Positions 23,195-35,089 are shown, counted from the stretch's first letter. The stretch: 64,000 nucleotides of DNA from Hydractinia symbiolongicarpus (GCF_029227915.1 NC_079882.1:28136001-28200000); one strand, 5' to 3'. Translations and numbers: made by a program. Notes: generated from the sequence alone by a model not told the origin.

Positions 23195-24300
23195 ATACAA
23201 AGTTGATAAGAACAACAAAGGCAAACTCACTTCAGAGTATAAGGCTAAGAAACGAGTTAGACCAGCTTTGCTGCCTGAAGACCTTATGAAAAAGGTGATT
23301 ACAATAGTAGAAGCATTGCGTTTAAGAGTTCACCAGTAACAGCGGAAGTCATCAAACAGTGCTGCAAAGAATTGATTATAGCAAACGATCGATCTCTTCT
23401 AATTAAGAATGGCGGTTACATTATATTAACTTAAATAGGGTCCTAACGTTCTCTACAGGATGGAACAAGAAAATAAAAATATGTGCAGACGAAAAGCCAC
23501 AACTGCGGAAATCCCAATCGTACCAGGTTTTTTTAAAGAAACAAAGTTACATTTTTAACGCCGGATTTAAGGAACTTCAACAATGGCACCATATATATAC
23601 CTGATGATTTCATTATAAACTTTAATCTCACCCCGCTTACGTTTGTCTGCAGCCCAAACCATACCCCTTATTTAAAAGGTGGGAAAAGTGTTACTCTCAT
23701 TGGAAAGGGAAAATCCAAGCAAATAACTGTGATTTTTCGTGCACTAAGTCTGGGATAATCTTACTGATGCAGCTTATATATGAGGGTAAGTCAAATCAAT
23801 GTCACCCAACAGGGGTCGAATTTCCGCAAGGATTTAATGTGACACATACAAAAAATTAATTGGAGCATCTCGAATCCGTTATCTTTCCTTTTCCTGAATC
23901 GTATTGAATTGGGTTTAGAAGAACGTCAGAAATATTTGCTTGTGTATGATGTGTTCAGAGGACAATGTACTTAAAAAGTATTTGACTTATTTGCTAAAAA
24001 TAACTGTGTAAGCGTTTTTGTACCACCAACTCTTACACCTGTTTTCCAACTATTAGATTTATCTATCAATGGCGTGGCAAAATCTTTTCTCTAAAGCATA
24101 TTTAGCGAGTGGTATGCTAACAAGATTTCCAAGGGCCTTGACCAAGGAAAAGACATCCATGAAATAAAAATCAATACAACTTTGAGCATTATGAAACCGA
24201 TTCATCCCAAATGGATATTGGTTTATATAATAACTTGAGAAACGACCCAGAAATGGTAAATATGAAATCCGCTATCTGGCCATCGCGAGTACTAAAACAT
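23195..24300 (+). pseudogene. Pogo/Tigger (DDE_1) transposase relic
   Basis: Reading across frames, family words appear in the right order. An N-terminal part comes first (LTSEYKAKKRVRPALLPEDL, ANDRSLLI, NVLYRMEQ). Next is the first catalytic Asp region, here altered (IPDDFIINFNLTPLTFV, where the family has a D in place of the second N). It is followed by GKGKSKQITVIF, LLMQLIYEGKSNQCHP and FPQGFNVTHTKN. The second Asp region is LLVYDVFRGQ, and the last parts are NNCVSVFVPPTL, FQLLDLSINGVAKSF and SEWYANKISKGLDQGKDIHE. Several stops and frame changes break it. This class normally cuts and pastes elements at TA sites. Its own terminal repeats were not found. Confidence 0.75.
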
Positions 24301-24539
24301 TAATCCGGTCTATTAATCCGGAGTAATAAGCCTGTCAACCTTTTTGCGCCGGACTTTACCTTCACTAACCAATCAGAAACCTTATTTGTTTCACGTGTTT
24401 GCGCAGCCTGGCGTTTCATTTTAGGCCGGGGCTTTTATGAGTTCATCAAGATATCGTAACCACAAGGCCATGAGGACGGATTGGTTTTAGATTGCTTTAA
24501 CACACTTTATCTTTCCCAATCTTTTCCCAATTTCTTTAA

Positions 24540-25740
24540 AGCACTTAGCTACACCTTAACGTTTCACCCCTTTATATTTATGTACAAATCTTAAACAAAA
24601 CAATTTAAGATTTGTAGATTTTGAGGTAGTATTCAGCTGAATCTAGCTAGCTATTAGCTAGCCGTATTTATTCCCATTCTTTTAAAGTTTTTATTCAGTT
24701 TAGTATATCAATATTTATTTTTTTGTTGGGGTTGTGGCTAGCTATGACCTATCTTTGGCTAAAAAATAAAAGTAGCCAAATGCATATTTTAGCTACCTAC
24801 AACAAATTTCTTTTTCAATAATTTTTATGATGCTAAATATAGTTAGGTAGCTAACTACACATTTTATTACTATCATGAATTTTTTTAGCTGCACGGAGTA
24901 ACGATGGGCTGTTTCGTTTGTTTTTATCTAAGCCGCTGTGATAAAGTTTTTTTTGAAAAATAGTATTACACTTATAACTTATGTGTGACACGATTTACCT
25001 GTAATAAATGTTCAACCTAGTATGAACAACGGGCTGTTTTGTGTGTTTTTATTTAAATTGAAGTTGTGATAAGTTTCTTTGGAAAAGGTTATTACGCCTA
25101 TAGACATGTGTGACACAGTTTACGTGTACTAAGTGCTCATTCCGGTGTCATGATTAATTTGTTAACGATTACTGAAACTTTTCTGCGAATTAAAATAATA
25201 GTGACTAATTTTTTAACTATGACGGAATTAACGCCATGAATAAACTGTACTCTAGGGGTGTTAGGCGTAAACGCATGTGCAACACAGTTTACCTGAACTA
25301 AGTGCTCAGTCCAGTGTTAACGACGAGTTTCCTGTGTTTCTGCTTAACCAAAGTTGCGATAAAGTTTTTCTAGAAAAATGTATTGTACCTACATAAATGT
25401 GCGACATTGTTTAACTGTACTAAGCGCACAGCTTGGAGCAACATTTTTGTAAACAATAAGTTTGGCTAGGCATTTTTACTATGTCCGGGTAACAACGCGT
25501 TGTAGATTAAGCTAAATGTGTAGGAAAGGTTTTTTTTAAAAAAAATATATTTTAACTGAAAACCCACAATGCTCTGTGCACTTCACCAGATTTACGACAT
25601 ACTGCGCACCTGTACTAGAGTGCTTCACCTGAATGTGTGGCACAGTTTAGGATTCTTATTAATTGCTTCATAAGCAATTCAATGCTGGATTTTACTTGTG
25701 GCTTACCCGGCGTGCCACGCCAGGTGCCCCGGCTAGTTTC
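24540..25740 (+). repeat. Dispersed repeat R1, copy D (most complete)
   Basis: It has the head (GTAGATTTTGAGGTAG near 24613), the ATCTTTGGCT and AAAGTAGCCAAATGCA blocks, three tandem units (near 24909, 25030 and 25325), the TGTAGGAAAGGTTTTTTTT module and the tail. The tail has AATGTGTGGCACAGTTTAGG, then CTTGTGGCTTACCCGGCGTG, and ends CCCCGGCTAG near 25736. No ORF is present, so the element is non-autonomous; its superfamily is not identified. Confidence 0.68.
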
Positions 25741-25760
25741 TTTTATTTCTTTTCTTTTTT

Positions 25761-25797
<37 letters not shown>

Positions 25798-25798
25798 A
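25740..25798 (+). repeat. TTTTATTTC-type microsatellite
   Basis: An imperfect (TTTCTTTTAT)n pyrimidine tract directly after the R1 copy D tail; it may mark that element's 3' end. Confidence 0.7.
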
Positions 25799-25799
25799 C

Positions 25800-28040
25800 A
25801 TCTTTTTAAAGTCACGTCCCTTTTCCCCACGATCTTCGCCACTGCAAAATATAGCATGTACTCGCAACTCGTTTTTTGCTGAATTTTTCTAGGAACTAGA
25901 CAATTTAAGGAGTGGAATACTTGAAGACAAGAAACAATTCCCTAAAAGTTATATAGCGATAATTTTCTTAGTTATTCAACAATAAGCAACAAAATTTGTT
26001 CCCTAATATTGGAAGCATTATGATCATGTCCTTTTGATGTCCTTTTATCAATATGGTCTGGAAACATCCTGCTAGAATATCAAAAACAACGCTAAGTAAG
26101 CCACAAATATAAACGATTTTGAAATTTAACTTCGTTGATGTAAGTGATACAACAATTCTGAGAATCACGACGCTGATGGCACAATGAACCGAACCAGAAA
26201 GAACCTTATAATCTTAACTAAACATCCGTTTCGTTAGAAAGTTCTACGGCGTATTACTAAATTATTTACTGTATTTACAGGTGGACATTTTCTTTAGTTT
26301 TCCGATTGTGCAGGAAAAGTGCTTAATTAATTAATTATATTCAACAGTCACGGCAAAAAAAATTATTGAAGTAGAGAAATGAGTCGAAACTTTTTTAGGA
26401 AAAACTAGATTAAACATTAAAATCAATAAAAACATTTATTTTGTTCTTTAAAACGAATTTTTGCCTATTGGAACTCCTTGTAAGCATATACAAATCTAGC
26501 TAAATTTTCAGAGCACTAAAAAATAACAAACGACTGGCGTAACTTAGTACTGGCGAAACCCACTGAATATAAAATATAAAAGTAAAATGATTACCTTTTT
26601 GTAAAAAAATAGGTTTTTGTACCTTGTTCAACATGGTAGTTCTGTTATCAACACTTGAAACTTATAATTTAAGTATTGCTACACTAAACTGGTACCCTTC
26701 TGTGCTTCACTAGTCTCTGTAGTAAAAACACCGACTAAAAAGGAGCCTATTTTAAAGTTCTACCGGTGAAGCCGTAGAACAATCATTAACATCATCGTGC
26801 GAAGTTACAGGATTAAGAAGTAAATGCGATTATAATGAAGTGTGCAGTAACCATGGCAACACCCGCGTTATTAGAATAACATGTGATAAAATAATCCTAC
26901 CTAATTAAAAAATGGTGGTTATAACCAAAATCTATAGACAAACCCTGGATTTTCTTGGCTCTAAATACAACTTCTTTTGTGCTGTATTTTAAAACTTTTT
27001 TATAGCAAATTAAAGTATGCGTCTTAAAGTTAGAGAAACATCAAGGTTAGTTATATACAGATTAAAAACCACAACATCAATATGTTTAAAGAACTAAACA
27101 ACGTTCGGCCCAAGTGCGTATTTTAAAAAAATATCGCCACTGAAACTGTTTTTCCCCATGATTTTATCAGGCATTCCATAGAGAACAAAACCGTGGGACA
27201 ATAATATAAGGCGTTGATTATTCTTAAAATCATTTCAGGCTTATACAGCTTATACTAAGTTGATAAATAATCCCATAATGTTACCTTACAGTAGCTGATT
27301 AATCTATGTCTATTCGATTCTAAAAAAAACGATTCATGCTTACTCTCTCCTAAAATTGTAGGAAAATCAGACACCCCTCTCCTAATCCGTACCTTTATGA
27401 AGTATATCCCTTTACAATTAGCACTCGTGAAATACTACATACTTTTAAGTGCCAAATAATAAGTTTCTCCCCCCTGACTCCCCCTTTCAAACCAGTGTTA
27501 TCCGAGTTCCTGACTTAATATTTTTAGTAATTTTACTTTTAAAAAGTTAACGAGTTAGCTATAGCCAAAGAGTACTGATACATGAGGTATTTGTGGGAAA
27601 CCTGTCAGATCAAACCATAAAGCAATTATTTGTAGCGTCTACAAATTTGGGTACACATCATATGTAACGGTCTTAACGCTAGTGACTATGCCATATTACG
27701 TGAATCTGGCAAAAACTGTATTTGCTGTAATTTTTTAGGCAAAACTCTTCCTTTTGGATCAAAGAACTCTCCCATCATATCCATCATATATAAATCAATT
27801 CCTTCTTTAACGAGAAACTCTTTATTAATAAACTCATTACCATCAAGTTAGATGCTGACTTGAAGTCCATGTAAGCGGGATAATTATGACACCTGTGAAT
27901 TTGCTAATGCAATCTTTATTTGTCTCATCACAACATTATCTCACTACCTACCTAAACACGTTCTTCTGGATTAATGAAATCATCATTTCAGTATTGTATG
28001 TATTACTGAAACAGACTTTTAAGATTATAACTCCCTTTTA
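25800..28040. other. Intergenic, nothing recognised
   Basis: No ORF with domain character on either strand, and no repeat shared within the window was noticed. Confidence 0.4.
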
Positions 28041-28043
28041 ATT

Positions 28044-29618
28044 GAATTTCCGCGCCCGAAGGCGTAGGAAATTCTTTAAAACCGTCGTTTTTTTATTTCG
28101 GAGCATTTTTTGAGAAAAAATCGACCCTGGGATTTCACGTTGGTCCGTCACAGATGTAAACTTCGTACCCAAGCTCCTTAACTACTGGGAAGTCTAGTAT
28201 TGACGCTTCCGGCCAAAATTTGTATTTGTTTTCGACAAAATTTGGCACAGTTAACAAAAAAGTATGCTGAACATAATGGTGACATAATAATTTTGATTTT
28301 TGTCACCTAAATGTCATTTTAGGCCAAAATTGGTCCAAAAATTAGAACTACTTTATTTTCAAACAAATTTGGAACACTTAACAAATAAAGTATGCTGAAC
28401 ATGACTGTGACATCAAAATTTTGATTTCTTGTTACCTAAATGTCATTTTAGGCCAAAGTTGGTCCAAAAATTAAAACTACTTTATTTTTGACAAATTTTG
28501 GCACAATTAACAAAAAAAGTATGGTGAACATGATGGTGACATCAAAATTTTGGTTTTTTGCCACCTTAAATGTCATTGTAGGCCAAAATTGGTCCAAAAA
28601 TTAAAACTACTTTATTTTTAACAGAATTTGGCACCGTAGACAATTAAAGTATGCTGAACATGATGGTGACATGAAAATTTTGATTTCTTGTTACCTAAAT
28701 GTCATTTTAGGCCAAAGTTGGTCCAAAAATTAAAACTACTTTATTTTTGACAAATTTTGGCACAATTAACAAAAAAAGTATGGTGAACATGAGGGTGACA
28801 TCAAAATTTTGGTTTTTTGCCACCTTAAATGTCATTTTAGGCCTAAGTTGGTCCAAAAATTAAAACTACTTTATTTTTGACAAATTTTGGCACAATTAAC
28901 AAAAAAAGTATGCTGAACATAATGGTGACATAATAATTTTGATTTTTGTCACCTAAATGTCATTTTAGGCCAAAATTGGTCCAAAAATTAGAACTACTTT
29001 ATTTTCAACAAAATTTGGAACACTTAACAAATAAAGTATGCTGAACATAATGGTGACATCAAAATTTTGATTTTTGTCACCTAAATGCCATTTTAGGCCA
29101 AAATTAGTCCAAAAATTGAAATCACTTCATTTTCGGCTAAATCTGGCACAGTTAACAAATAAAGTATGCTGAAAATGATGATGGTACAAAAGTTTGATTT
29201 CTTCTTACCTAAATGTCATTTCAGGCCAAAATTTATCCAAAAATTAAAACTGCTTTATTTTTGACAAAAATTGACACAGTTAATAAAAAAAGTATGCTGA
29301 AAATGATGGTCACATAAAAATTTTGATTTTTTGTCAACTAATGCCGTTTAAGACCATAAACGTTTCAATCGCAAGACTTTCAACCATGAATGATAGGCTG
29401 TATTTTTTGTTAGCAATTTCTTTTAAAATGTGAGTTTATTATGACACGTTTTGTTTTGTTTGCGTTTGTTGTAAGATATAATGTCACTGGTGTGCTTTAT
29501 CTTCAGAGGTTCATGCACCAAACCCCTTCGAATGTTTGGCACAATAACACAACGAATTAGCAGGTTTTCATCAAATATTTTGGTAGCGCGCGGAAATTCT
29601 TAGAGCCCCCAGGGCTTC
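28044..29618. mobile_element. Satellite-bearing element, Helentron-like (HINE) candidate
   Basis: The left end has GAATTTCCGCGCCC (28044-28057). The right end, read on the minus strand from 29599, has GAATTTCCGCGCGC, giving inverted subterminal motifs. The left motif is also the arm of a hairpin (GAATTTCC...GGAAATTC, 28044-28074). Near the right end AGCCC...GGGCT makes a second small hairpin (29604-29616). Between them lies the tandem array 28205-29345. Subterminal inverted repeats, a terminal hairpin and a central satellite are features described for non-autonomous Helentron elements. The assignment is by architecture only; no Rep/helicase is present and the true ends are not fixed. Confidence 0.5.
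28205..29345 (+). repeat. Tandem satellite, ~129-bp unit, about 9 copies
   Basis: The landmark GGCCAAA (or GGCCTAA) starts at 28211, 28322, 28451, 28581, 28710, 28840, 28968, 29096 and 29224. The spacing is thus 128-130 bases, except for a shorter first unit (111). Each unit contains AAAACTACTTTATTTT, AAAGTATGCTGAACATGATG, GGTGACAT and CACCTAAATGTCATTTTAG. Neighbouring units differ by a few substitutions. Alternate units share variants (AAAGTTGG versus AAAATTGG; GGTGAACATGA versus GCTGAACATAA), which hints at dimer-level amplification. Confidence 0.93.
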
Positions 29619-29639
29619 TTGTTATTACTTACTTTGATA

Positions 29640-30560
29640 TACTTCTTCTCACACTCCTACCGAAAGCTCTAAAGAACTTATCCCTTACATCCCCGAGCAA
29701 CTTCAATATGTTAATCGAAGTGACTTGAACACCATATTCTATAAACAAAGTGAACTGGAATCTAAATTTGATAAAAAAATATGTGAAAATGATAAAAACA
29801 TTCTTGTTGCTTCTATATCCACCAATGTCTATTAATGACTTTAATAAAAACTTTCTTATCCCTCCGCTAACAAAAGCATCATTAGAAAGCAAACCTATTT
29901 TTTTTGGAGATTTTATTGTAATCTCCGGCCACAACAAAAGCTTATCATAATATAAGTAATTACAGAGATACCATGTTCTGACATTCTTTTCTTTTCTACT
30001 GATCCAATGAAGTCTTCGACATACTACCTCTATTAAACTTCAACAGGTCTGCAGGTTCTTATAGTAAACCATTGAAATTTTTAAATTCTATCAAGCAAAC
30101 ATTGTCTGCTATATCAATATGGCACTACTCTCAATTGATTTCATTCTTCAACATTAGCCAATATGTAACTATGGATGGAATTTCATCTGAAACTAGGTAT
30201 GTCAGGCATATAGTCGCTCAAGTATCTGTTTTCATTTCTTGTTTATGTAAATGATCTTGTCTATGCCATTAGATTTTCAGAGTTATACCACTTTGCTGAT
30301 GATAAAAATTTTTTGCAGGTCCCCAAAACACTTAGCAAAACATGTGAATATTGATTTAAAGTTGTTATGTCACTGGTTAAGTTTTAACAAAATCTGCTTC
30401 AACAAATCCGAGACTGAATTTATTATCTTCAAGCACTCCCAGAAACGTCTAAATTATGATTTCAAACAATGAGGAAGCCCTTGCAACCTACTAGGTTTTT
30501 GTTCACTGATTATACACTTTGTATCAAAAATTAACAAAAAAAAAAGTTTTTAAAAATAAA
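29640..30560 (+). pseudogene. Heavily decayed LINE reverse transcriptase
   Basis: The clearest part is 30235-30470: LVYVND followed by LYHFADDKNFLQ (the catalytic FADD box), then DLKLLCHWLSFNKICFNKSE and TEFIIFKHSQKRL, which is the usual order after the RT active site. Upstream pieces such as FLNSIKQTLSAISIWHYSQL and SQYVTMDGISSE fit the region before motif B but are scattered over frames. There are many stops and frameshifts, so it is non-functional. It is a different family member from the LINEs at 12389 and 61938. Confidence 0.6.
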
Positions 30561-30589
30561 TGACAAACCTATTTTTAATTTCTTATCTT

Positions 30590-30735
30590 TTGCAGAAGAA
30601 ATTCGTATAAAAAAAGATGAAACCTTTCCTTACTTACATTGCTCGTGCGATTATTGAATGTTTCTGGTCTGTAAATTTAATAAATTTGGCGCCATTCCAT
30701 CACACAATTATTCCAACCTGTGTTGTGCGAAAGCG
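30590..30735 (+). repeat. Repeat shared with 61765-61905
   Basis: Both loci contain ATTGCACG/GCTCGTGCGAT-like words, then ATTGATGGTTT or ATTGAATGTTT, C(C/T)GGTCTGTA(T/A)AT and AAATTTGGCG(T/C)CAT. This copy lies at the 3' side of a LINE relic, so the element could be a LINE 3' UTR or an independent short repeat. Confidence 0.5.
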
Positions 30736-31084
30736 AAACAAATCACAAAAATATATATTTACATAGAATATATACAATATACAAATATTTGTTTAGTTGA
30801 AGTATAAACGAAGTTTACAAAATACTGTTTTTACGAATGAGTGCATGAAATATTTTGAGTTATCTTCAGTGTATATTAAAAATGCAATCATCATAGTACA
30901 GAAAGGGTTATTAGATTGGACAGTTTTTGCAGAAAATGATAGATTTTGATGGAATGACAAAGAAATAGGTTTAAATCTTTCAGCAAAGTCATTCCTTTAA
31001 AGCCTTTTTATGTACTATGAAAATGTCAGGCAAAATGATTCTGTCATTTTCCTTTTAGACTCAATGTTGATAATGTTTGAATAG

Positions 31085-31150
31085 CAAAGATTATATAGTG
31101 ATAGCGCATTGGACTTGTAATCGATAGCGTCCTTTATTGGAATTTAGGGA
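31085..31150 (+). repeat. Possible decayed tRNA-Thr-like sequence
   Basis: TATAGTGATAGCGCATTGG followed by ACTTGTAATCGA resembles the D arm and the TGT anticodon arm of a tRNA-Thr. The expected GGTTCRA box is lost (TTATTGGAATTT). It is a degraded SINE head or tRNA pseudogene at best. Confidence 0.3.
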
Positions 31151-32387
31151 GCCGTTTTTAATTATTGTATATCTTAAGTTCGGCTGACAATAAAAATACA
31201 TACATTAAGTTTTTTTGTTAGGATGTGTGGTTTTGTATGACTTTTCACAAGCAACTGTTGAAACTTACAACAACTTCTCTGTTTGCTCCAAACTATAGCT
31301 GATTTGCATTCGCATTGGAAATTAAGGAGCAATTATTTATTTATTTTTACTTCAGCAATAATTTTGTTAATTCATATAAAACGCGCCCGAATATTGGGAA
31401 ACTCTTTACAATAAAATCTTGGTAAAGCCAAATATTTTAAAAAGGTGTCCACTTTCTTTGCCATAAGTTAATGCATTAAAGACAATACTTTCTGGAAGAT
31501 ACTTTTACGGTTTGGCCGCAAAAATAAGGCCTATCGTAAACCTCAATCAAAAATTCTCGAGAAATGGTGTCCGGGAATTTCGGTGCTACAAAACATTTTG
31601 TAAATACTAGTCGGAAATATTTTAGAACCGCAATAATTTTTTTCTGAAAAAAACCTTACTTCGTAGTACCTCAAAGTTTGTTCATGCAAAAATGAAGTCA
31701 TTTTGCGGTAAAACTGAGGCGCAGAAGTTTCTTCCGCGAAAGGACGGGAGGTTTTTCCTTAATATCATGTTAAATATAGTTGTGCAATCCAAACCCATGC
31801 CGTCCATTCTAATCGTAGGGTGTCAATTGATCACACAAATTTTGCAAAATTTTAATTTTTGTCGTGCTGTAAGAGAATCCGAAGGATGTTTTGGTGTCAA
31901 GATTGGGTATAAGGTCTTTTTATGGAAAGTTTGTGGAGGTTGAGGATTCTCTCAACATCTTAGACGACGATTTTTTCCATTTTTACATAAAGCTCTTATC
32001 ACTTGAGCGAATGAATATATTAAATCGGACGGCATTCCATGACCAGTCTATATTAATGAACATAACTTCGGTTAAATGTTTGGCTCTTTAATATGATTAG
32101 GGAACTGTTGCAATTGAGCACAATACTGCCGTAAATGTAGCCAGGCTTGTTCATAGGCAGAAAGGGAGTTGTAATTTTCCTATAACTCTTTACCAGATAC
32201 GGTTTCCATATGCCCTCCCCCCTTGTCATGTATATTTAGGGTGAAAGAATTTATCCGGTACTTATTAAAACTGTCCCTTATAAACATTTGCGTGTCAAAT
32301 AACTCTGAAATCGAGGGAAATAACTTTAGCGAAAGGTCCTTTTAAAAATTTTCGTGAGTAACTTTCGGGATAGGCCCACTATAAATT

Positions 32388-32753
32388 CTCGATTAAGCGA
32401 CCTTATTTAAAATTTTGTCTTTCAAAGCAGGCGCCTATTGCTACTTCATTTATTTTGTTATGTAAAAGCTTTCTTTCCATAAAACTACAATGGTCGTAAA
32501 GTGTAAAAACAGAAGATATGTCTCTCATAATTAACACGCAATTTTCATAATGTAGCTGAATTAAAGAAGAAAGCTGGTTTCCAATATTTAAGGTCGTGTT
32601 TCTAATTTCGATAATATTTGATTAATCGCTGTGACTTTAGAAATGTATTCCAGTTACCGCCGTAAGGCGCTTATTTGAGAAAGATGCGCTTATAAAAACA
32701 TTACAAAACAAGGTGGGCGCTGCGTTTATTCGAGAGTGGGCGCTTAATCAAGC
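32388..32753. mobile_element. Possible small MITE with GATTAAGCG ends
   Basis: CTCGATTAAGCGACC at the left and the reverse complement of the right end (GCTTGATTAAGCGCCC) form inverted ends 366 bases apart. Internal GGGCGCTTAATC and GGCGCTTATTTGAG words repeat near the right end. There is no ORF and no defined target duplication. Confidence 0.35.
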
Positions 32754-33742
32754 ATGTTCAGTAGGTGTTGGTAACTTTTTTGTTAAGGTCTTGAAATAGC
32801 GTGTTAAGTTATCACTTGAATACCATCAACGAGAAAAAGCACATTGGATTGATTCAAATGTTGTTTATCGAATATTATATAAATCTTGCGCCATTCATTT
32901 CGCAGTGGGATTCATCTTGGTTCTCATTTTAAAATTTGGTGACTTTAAGACGCTCTGCATTGGTTTTTTGAAAGTAGACTGAAATTCCTACACAATTAAG
33001 TGATTTCAGTGCCGCCCGAACCGAATACACGACTTTCCGTCATTGACAGGGTGGAAAAATACAAATTAAAAAAAAAAATCAAAATTACTTATTTAGCATG
33101 GAATCGAACAATTTCAAGTCAATATAATATGTTTGGTCACGTATTTAACCCATCCTCGTCTCACTGCGCTCTTTGTCTCTTTTTAATACCGGGGCGGCTT
33201 TCTTGACCTCCGATATGAAAGAGAGAAAAAAACACTGGGACAAGGTTGGTGTTTAACCGTCACTTCTTCAAAAATTTGACCTATCATATTTTTTCACCCT
33301 TAGAATAACGAAGCAAATTGATAGCAATTCTTTACAAAAATAGCCGTTGGTTGTGGGTTGTGGCGTGATTTTAAAATCGTGCTAAAGATGCACGAAATAG
33401 AAATGGAATAATTTTAATCTGGTTCAACTGCAACTAAACCTTCGGTTTACTTTTTCATAACCTCATTAAAATTATTTTTTCTATTATTCTTCGCTTTTCT
33501 AAAGGGTTATACAACTAAACTTGTGGTAAAGATCACAAACAACCGAGTACGCTGTTTACATAATGGACATACGAGCTTTGAGACTTGTCAACATTACCAA
33601 ACGAAATTAGGATCTCAGATTATTTGGTTCGCTTCGGAACCTTAAACGAGAATTTTTTGGTGCCGTCAGCGTAGGCAATTTTCTTGACTATCCGAAACTC
33701 CCAGGACTTTTGCGTTTTTGTTGCAGGATGCGTTTCAACGTA

Positions 33743-34419
33743 CGTCATTCTCTCCTATTAACGGACACTCTAAAAGGCGGACACCTTTGATTATTGGACA
33801 CTTTGGTCATACACCGGCCGTTTTCTACGTAAAAAGCGGACACTTAATTAGCGGACACTCAATTAGCAGACAATATTCTTTACACTAAAGAGGACATATG
33901 GCTTGTTTTTTTCTCCAATTAGCGGACAGTCCAAAAAATCAAAAGCGAGCAAAGAAAAACAAACAAAAATGAATAGTTTTCATTTTAAAAATTTTACAAC
34001 TTTAGTGTCCAGCTTGCCGTCAATTTTCTTTATCAACCACTTTATCAGCTTGTCATGACCATGAAATCAATAAATAACAGGAATCTCAGCACCATAGCCA
34101 CCTCCATCTCCTCGCTTTTCAATGAAAAAAACAATTAAAGACTTTTTAAAATAAAATCTTTAATCATTTATCTATCATTTGTTAAATTTTGTTGAAAGAA
34201 TTTAAATGTCTGTAAAGATTGAAAGTTTGGTTCGTTATTATTATGTTAATATTATAATATCATCGTTTGTTATTTTTCGTTTGTGGTACAAAAATAAGGT
34301 TATAAATTTCAATTTGCGACTTAAAATGTAAAACTTTCTAAAAGGCGGACACTTCCAATTAGCAGAAACTTACATACACCGTCATACACGATGGTGTCCG
34401 CTTATTAGAGAATATACTG
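33743..34419. mobile_element. MITE with GCGGACAC-rich inverted ends, TA-flanked
   Basis: The right end reversed reads TA|CAGTATATTCTCTAATAAGC and continues GGACACC. The left end reads TA|CGTCATTCTCTCCTATTAAC and continues GGACACTC. The sub-terminal zones repeat (A/G)GCGGACACTT and ATTAGCGGACA several times on both sides. TA sits at both borders (33741-33742 and 34420-34421). This is a non-autonomous Tc1/mariner-superfamily element, probably pogo-like, with a mutated left terminus. Confidence 0.72.
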
Positions 34420-34699
34420 TAGTTTACGTGACTTACGCTTTTGCCAAAGCCAAGCCCTCGCGACCTACCGGATGCAGAGTATTCATCAGGTGATGCTGTT
34501 TAGGATGAAGAAAGCAGCAATTCAGAAGCCGTTGAGGCGAGGCAAAAAAAATGTGTGCTTAATTTTTACTAAGAGAGTCGCACTAATATTTCAATATATT
34601 CGTATGACCATGGGTCTAAAATGTCGACTAGTGTAAATCAGAATTCAGCATAACATTAACTGTGACAAAAAGCTACGAATGTTAATATGTTTGGTAAGT

Positions 34700-34984
34700 C
34701 TACTTTGGTAGATGTTGTTTTCCGTTCTCACTTTCATTACCACGTAAACCATACTTTTTTATTTTAGCGAGATCCGAATCGGATTGAAAAATATCATCAA
34801 CTTTTGATTCTCTAACCAGATTTTCATTTTTAAGGAGGTGGGAGAAATACTTTCTTATTAAATCTTTATCTCTTCTAGAAAAGACGACCCCCTTAGGCTT
34901 TTTATCGGGGCTACTAACGTCATCTTCGGTATCTGCTAGTGGTATAAAATTTTCGGCCTCGCTATCCTTGTTTGATTCTGCCAT
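34700..34984 (-). CDS. Charged hypothetical ORF, perhaps an exon
   Basis: The open frame extends from about 35070 down to 34700, but its first ATG is at 34984, giving 94 residues. The sequence is highly charged: acidic SEAENF and DTEDDVSS, then a basic run (PDKKPKGVVFSRRDKDLIRK), then LLKNENLVRESKVDDIF. I recognise no domain. The open, basic stretch upstream of the ATG (LRRPVKKAVNGVQLDAK) suggests that the frame may be part of a longer exon or a transposon relic. Confidence 0.3.
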   Translation of the reverse strand: MAESNKDSEAENFIPLADTEDDVSSPDKKPKGVVFSRRDKDLIRKYFSHLLKNENLVRESKVDDIFQSDSDLAKIKKYGLRGNESENGKQHLPK

Positions 34985-35089
34985 GTCAGCCTTAATAGAC
35001 GACTTTGCATCTAACTGTACACCATTTACGGCTTTTTTTACCGGTCTACGCAACTTTATTGGCAATAAACGTAATTAATCATACTTCAT

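Noticed and set aside
28205-29345. CRISPR-like array
   Set aside because: Whole ~129-bp units repeat with no unique spacers, and the genome is eukaryotic. It is a satellite.
34985-35065. N-terminal extension of the charged ORF from a TTG
   Set aside because: A non-ATG start is unlikely in an animal gene. The open stretch may be exon sequence, but no acceptor was chosen with confidence.
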